Of a stretch of DNA of 8,155 nucleotides, positions 6,259-8,155 are shown piece by piece (position 1 is the stretch's first letter; every line of letters starts with the position of its first letter). Origin of the DNA: Comamonadaceae bacterium. Its GTDB lineage: Bacteria; Pseudomonadota; Gammaproteobacteria; Burkholderiales; Burkholderiaceae_C. The stretch lies in contig CANHLD010000074.1 in NCBI GenBank assembly GCA_947461325.1, positions 1 to 8,155 on the forward strand. Direction: 5' to 3'. Under the pieces are notes generated by a model. The model was not told the DNA's origin. It saw only the letters and a list, made by a program, of their open reading frames with translations, and searched no databases. The translations under genes were made by a program, and so were the position numbers.

Positions 6259-7287
6259 TCAGCGTATGTGAGGCAACAAGTGTAGCGAGGACTTCACCAT
6301 CGCCTCGCCCATGGCAGCACCAAAACGTTTGGCCAATCGTTCAGCCACATTGTCTTGTCGGGTGTAATCCACAATATCCTCGGCTTTCACCACGTCACGA
6401 GCCACGCTGTCCAAAGTGCCGTAGCCGTCTGCCAATCCCAACTCAATGGCTTGCTGACCACTCCAAAACAGCCCGCTGAAGATTTCCGGAGTTTCTTTCA
6501 ATCGGTCGCCACGTCCCTCACGCACCACTGCAATGAATTGTTGGTGAATCTGGTCCAACAAATTTTGCGCATGCACTTTTTGTGTTTTGGTGGGGTTGCT
6601 GAACGGGTCCAGAAAACCCTTGTTTTCACCGGCCGTCATCAAGCGTCGCTCAACACCAACTTTGTCCATCAAGCCGGTAAAACCAAAGCCGTCCATCAAG
6701 ACGCCTATGCTGCCTACGATGCTGGCTTTGTCTACAAAAATTTTGTCAGCGCCTGCCGCTATGTAATAGGCTGCGGAAGCACAGGTTTCCTCCACCACCA
6801 CATACACCGGTTTTTGATGCAAGTTTTTCAAACGCTTGATCTCATCGTTGATCATGCCGGCTTGCACCGGACTGCCGCCAGGAGAGTTGATCAACAACAC
6901 CACGGCTTTGGCTCCGTCATCCTCAAATGCCTGACGCATGGAGTCGATGATCCATTCGGCATTGGCGTTGGTGTCAGAGTCAATTTCACCCTTGATTTCA
7001 ACCAGCGCTGTGTGTGCAGCCGGATGCGTGGCATTGTTAGCTGTTTTACCGTGGTGAAACGAATACCACAGTCCGGCTAAAAACAACAAGGTCCAGAACA
7101 TGCGAAAGCCTATGCGCCAGCGTCTGGCATGGCGCTGTTCTGTCAATTGAGCCATGACCAACCGCTCGAGCGTTTCACGCTCCCAGGCAACAGCGTTGTC
7201 TGCAACTGGCTTGCTGTTTACGCTCGAAGAACTTGCAGGTGCGGGGTTGGCTGCGTCTGAAGTTGAGGGGTTGTTTTCTTCTTGCAT
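6259..7287 (-). CDS. sppA: Membrane-anchored S49 family peptidase, SppA type
   Basis: S49 peptidases of this type are serine-lysine proteases that degrade leftover signal peptides and other membrane-associated peptides. The 342-residue protein has a Ser/Asn/Pro/Ala-rich cytoplasmic tail (1-34), a basic segment RHARRWR, one transmembrane helix at about 61-77, and a catalytic domain predicted in the periplasm. Key features are INSPGGSP (133-140), the nucleophile Ser171 in EETCASAAYY, VGSIGVL (191-197), and Lys223 in GENKGFLDPF as general base. The 52-residue Ser-Lys spacing equals that of Bacillus SppA (Ser147, Lys199). The single-domain size resembles the short SppA/SohB forms, not the 600-residue E. 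coli SppA. I chose the ATG at 7287, two bases after the Rieske stop; an upstream ATG at 7398 would run through that gene. Confidence 0.92.
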   Translation of the reverse strand: MQEENNPSTSDAANPAPASSSSVNSKPVADNAVAWERETLERLVMAQLTEQRHARRWRIGFRMFWTLLFLAGLWYSFHHGKTANNATHPAAHTALVEIKGEIDSDTNANAEWIIDSMRQAFEDDGAKAVVLLINSPGGSPVQAGMINDEIKRLKNLHQKPVYVVVEETCASAAYYIAAGADKIFVDKASIVGSIGVLMDGFGFTGLMDKVGVERRLMTAGENKGFLDPFSNPTKTQKVHAQNLLDQIHQQFIAVVREGRGDRLKETPEIFSGLFWSGQQAIELGLADGYGTLDSVARDVVKAEDIVDYTRQDNVAERLAKRFGAAMGEAMVKSSLHLLPHIR

Positions 7288-7289
7288 GT

Positions 7290-7658
7290 TCAAAATTCCA
7301 AAGGCTTCAAGTTGTATGCAGTATGCCAGTGCACTACACCGTCTGTTTCGCTGAGGGTGATTTTCACCAGACCGCCCCGACAAGGGCCGCCGACACATTC
7401 ACCGGTGTCAGGTGCATAGGTAGCGCCGTGTGTGGCGCACAGCAACCAACGTCCTTCGGTGTCAAAGAAACGGTCAGGTTGGTAGTCCATTTCCATGGCT
7501 ACGTGAGTGCAGCGGTTCAGGTATGCCTGTACCTGCCCTTCAAAACGCACCGCAAATGCCCGGCAAGTCTGCCCAGCGTAAACCACATCAAAAGGCACAG
7601 CCAGACCGCTGTCAGCCAAATCGGCGCTGTTGCACAAGGGAACAAGTTCGTCAGCCAT
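7290..7658 (-). CDS. Small Rieske-type [2Fe-2S] protein
   Basis: This 122-residue soluble protein is a single Rieske domain, likely an electron carrier or redox-sensing partner. The cluster ligands are in the expected places: Cys50-x-His52 (RCTH) and Cys74-x-x-His77 (CATH), followed by GATYAPDTGE and GGP, the usual pattern around the second ligand pair. It resembles ferredoxin-like Rieske proteins of dioxygenases and the small NirD-type proteins, but no oxygenase or nitrite reductase is nearby. Cys88 and Cys93 flank the VGGP turn, where typical members have no cysteines. No signal peptide or membrane segment is visible. The ATG overlaps the end of the HAD gene by 8 bp, and the stop is two bases before the peptidase start. 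The physiological partner is unknown. Confidence 0.9.
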   Translation of the reverse strand: MADELVPLCNSADLADSGLAVPFDVVYAGQTCRAFAVRFEGQVQAYLNRCTHVAMEMDYQPDRFFDTEGRWLLCATHGATYAPDTGECVGGPCRGGLVKITLSETDGVVHWHTAYNLKPLEF

Positions 7659-8155
7659 GTCCGATCAACCAGTCGTGCAATTCACCGACGTTGTGCGCTA
7701 CTGTCAATGGGCTCCATCGTCCGAAATCAGAGGTGCCGTGCGCGCCATAACTCACCGCCACACTGGCGCACCCGGCTTTATGCGCCATTTCCAAATCGTG
7801 GGTGGTGTCGCCGATCATCAAGGTGCGTTCGGGGGAGACACCAAACTCGGCCATCAATTCATTCAACATGCGCGGATTCGGTTTGCCCGCGGTTTCATCA
7901 GCCGTGCGCGAGCCGTCAAACATGCCGCGCAACGCCACCTGGTGCAAAGCATCGTCTAGCCCTTGGCGGCTTTTGCCAGTGGCGACAGTGAGTAAATGCT
8001 GTTTTTCACGCAAGGCTTGCAACATCGGCAAGATGCCTTCAAACAACGACAAGTCATTGTGATGTGCTGCGTAATGGTGCCGGTAGCGCTCGCCCAACAT
8101 CGGGTATTTCTCTTTGGGCACATCGGGCGCGGCATACGCCAGTGCGGGCATCAAA
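7651..8155 (-). CDS. HAD-family hydrolase, phosphoglycolate phosphatase-like, 5'-truncated by window
   Basis: This is the C-terminal 167 codons of a haloacid-dehalogenase superfamily phosphatase of the Gph/PpaX type (subfamily IA). Motif II is VATGKS (57-62 of the fragment), the motif III lysine is in AGKPNP (89-94), and motif IV is IGDTTHD (114-120), which binds Mg2+. Motif I, the DxDGT aspartate nucleophile, and the start codon lie beyond the right edge; an apparent TTG start at 8154 is just an internal Leu codon. Roughly 50 residues are missing compared with typical members. The substrate cannot be told from the fragment; small phosphate esters such as phosphoglycolate are typical. It is translationally coupled to the Rieske gene by an 8-bp overlap. 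Confidence 0.9.
   Translation of the reverse strand, partial: LMPALAYAAPDVPKEKYPMLGERYRHHYAAHHNDLSLFEGILPMLQALREKQHLLTVATGKSRQGLDDALHQVALRGMFDGSRTADETAGKPNPRMLNELMAEFGVSPERTLMIGDTTHDLEMAHKAGCASVAVSYGAHGTSDFGRWSPLTVAHNVGELHDWLIGHG

Noticed and set aside
6355..7080. 241-codon open frame on the plus strand opposite the S49 peptidase
   Set aside because: The peptidase frame has the serine, lysine and membrane segment in the right order; the plus-strand product shows nothing recognisable.
7288..7398. Earlier in-frame ATG for the S49 peptidase
   Set aside because: The extension is read from within the Rieske gene, is rich in Arg and Cys, and does not resemble a signal peptide.
8152..8154. TTG as a start codon for the HAD gene
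   Set aside because: The fragment lacks the essential DxDGT motif, so the true start lies outside the window and this TTG is an internal leucine codon.

Overview
This window looks like a core housekeeping segment of a betaproteobacterial chromosome, most likely Burkholderiales and probably Comamonadaceae. The evidence is the gene order (HAD phosphatase, Rieske protein, S49 peptidase, RsmI-like methylase, Maf, YceD, rpmF, plsX, fabH, fabD, fabG, acpP), the zinc-cysteine-free L32 protein and the moderately GC-rich coding bias. I recognise this order from general knowledge of the group; no database search was possible. I see no mobile element, tRNA, rRNA, CRISPR array or phage gene. No gene-free stretch exceeds about 100 bases.

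Right-hand block, minus strand, 8155 down to 6259: a 5'-truncated HAD-family phosphatase, a small Rieske 2Fe-2S protein and a membrane-anchored S49 (SppA-type) peptidase. They overlap by 8 bp or sit 2 bp apart, so they are probably co-transcribed and translationally coupled. Why these three belong together is not obvious.

Middle block, plus strand, 4832 to 6213: a Maf/YceF-type nucleotide pyrophosphatase followed 8 bp later by a diverged RsmI-family SAM-dependent methylase. This pair converges on the peptidase gene, with a weak terminator-like hairpin between them.

Left-hand block, minus strand, 4804 down to 1: yceD (DUF177, 23S rRNA-related), rpmF (ribosomal protein L32), then the fatty-acid and phospholipid genes plsX, fabH, fabD, fabG and the start of acpP. 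FabD makes malonyl-ACP, FabH starts chains by condensing acetyl-CoA with malonyl-ACP, FabG reduces the beta-ketoacyl-ACP, AcpP carries the intermediates, and PlsX converts finished acyl-ACP to acyl-phosphate for phospholipid synthesis. The linkage of a ribosomal protein to lipid synthesis is the conserved rpmF-fab arrangement known from E. coli. Here a perfect TATAAT box lies just before rpmF and a terminator-like hairpin lies between rpmF and plsX, which suggests L32 and the fab genes are made at different levels from one locus.

I found no convincing new biological system. The points most worth a second look are the RsmI paralogue with an altered N-terminal motif, the coupled HAD-Rieske-peptidase genes, the rpmF-plsX hairpin, a possible leaderless start for yceD, and a low-GC patch inside plsX.
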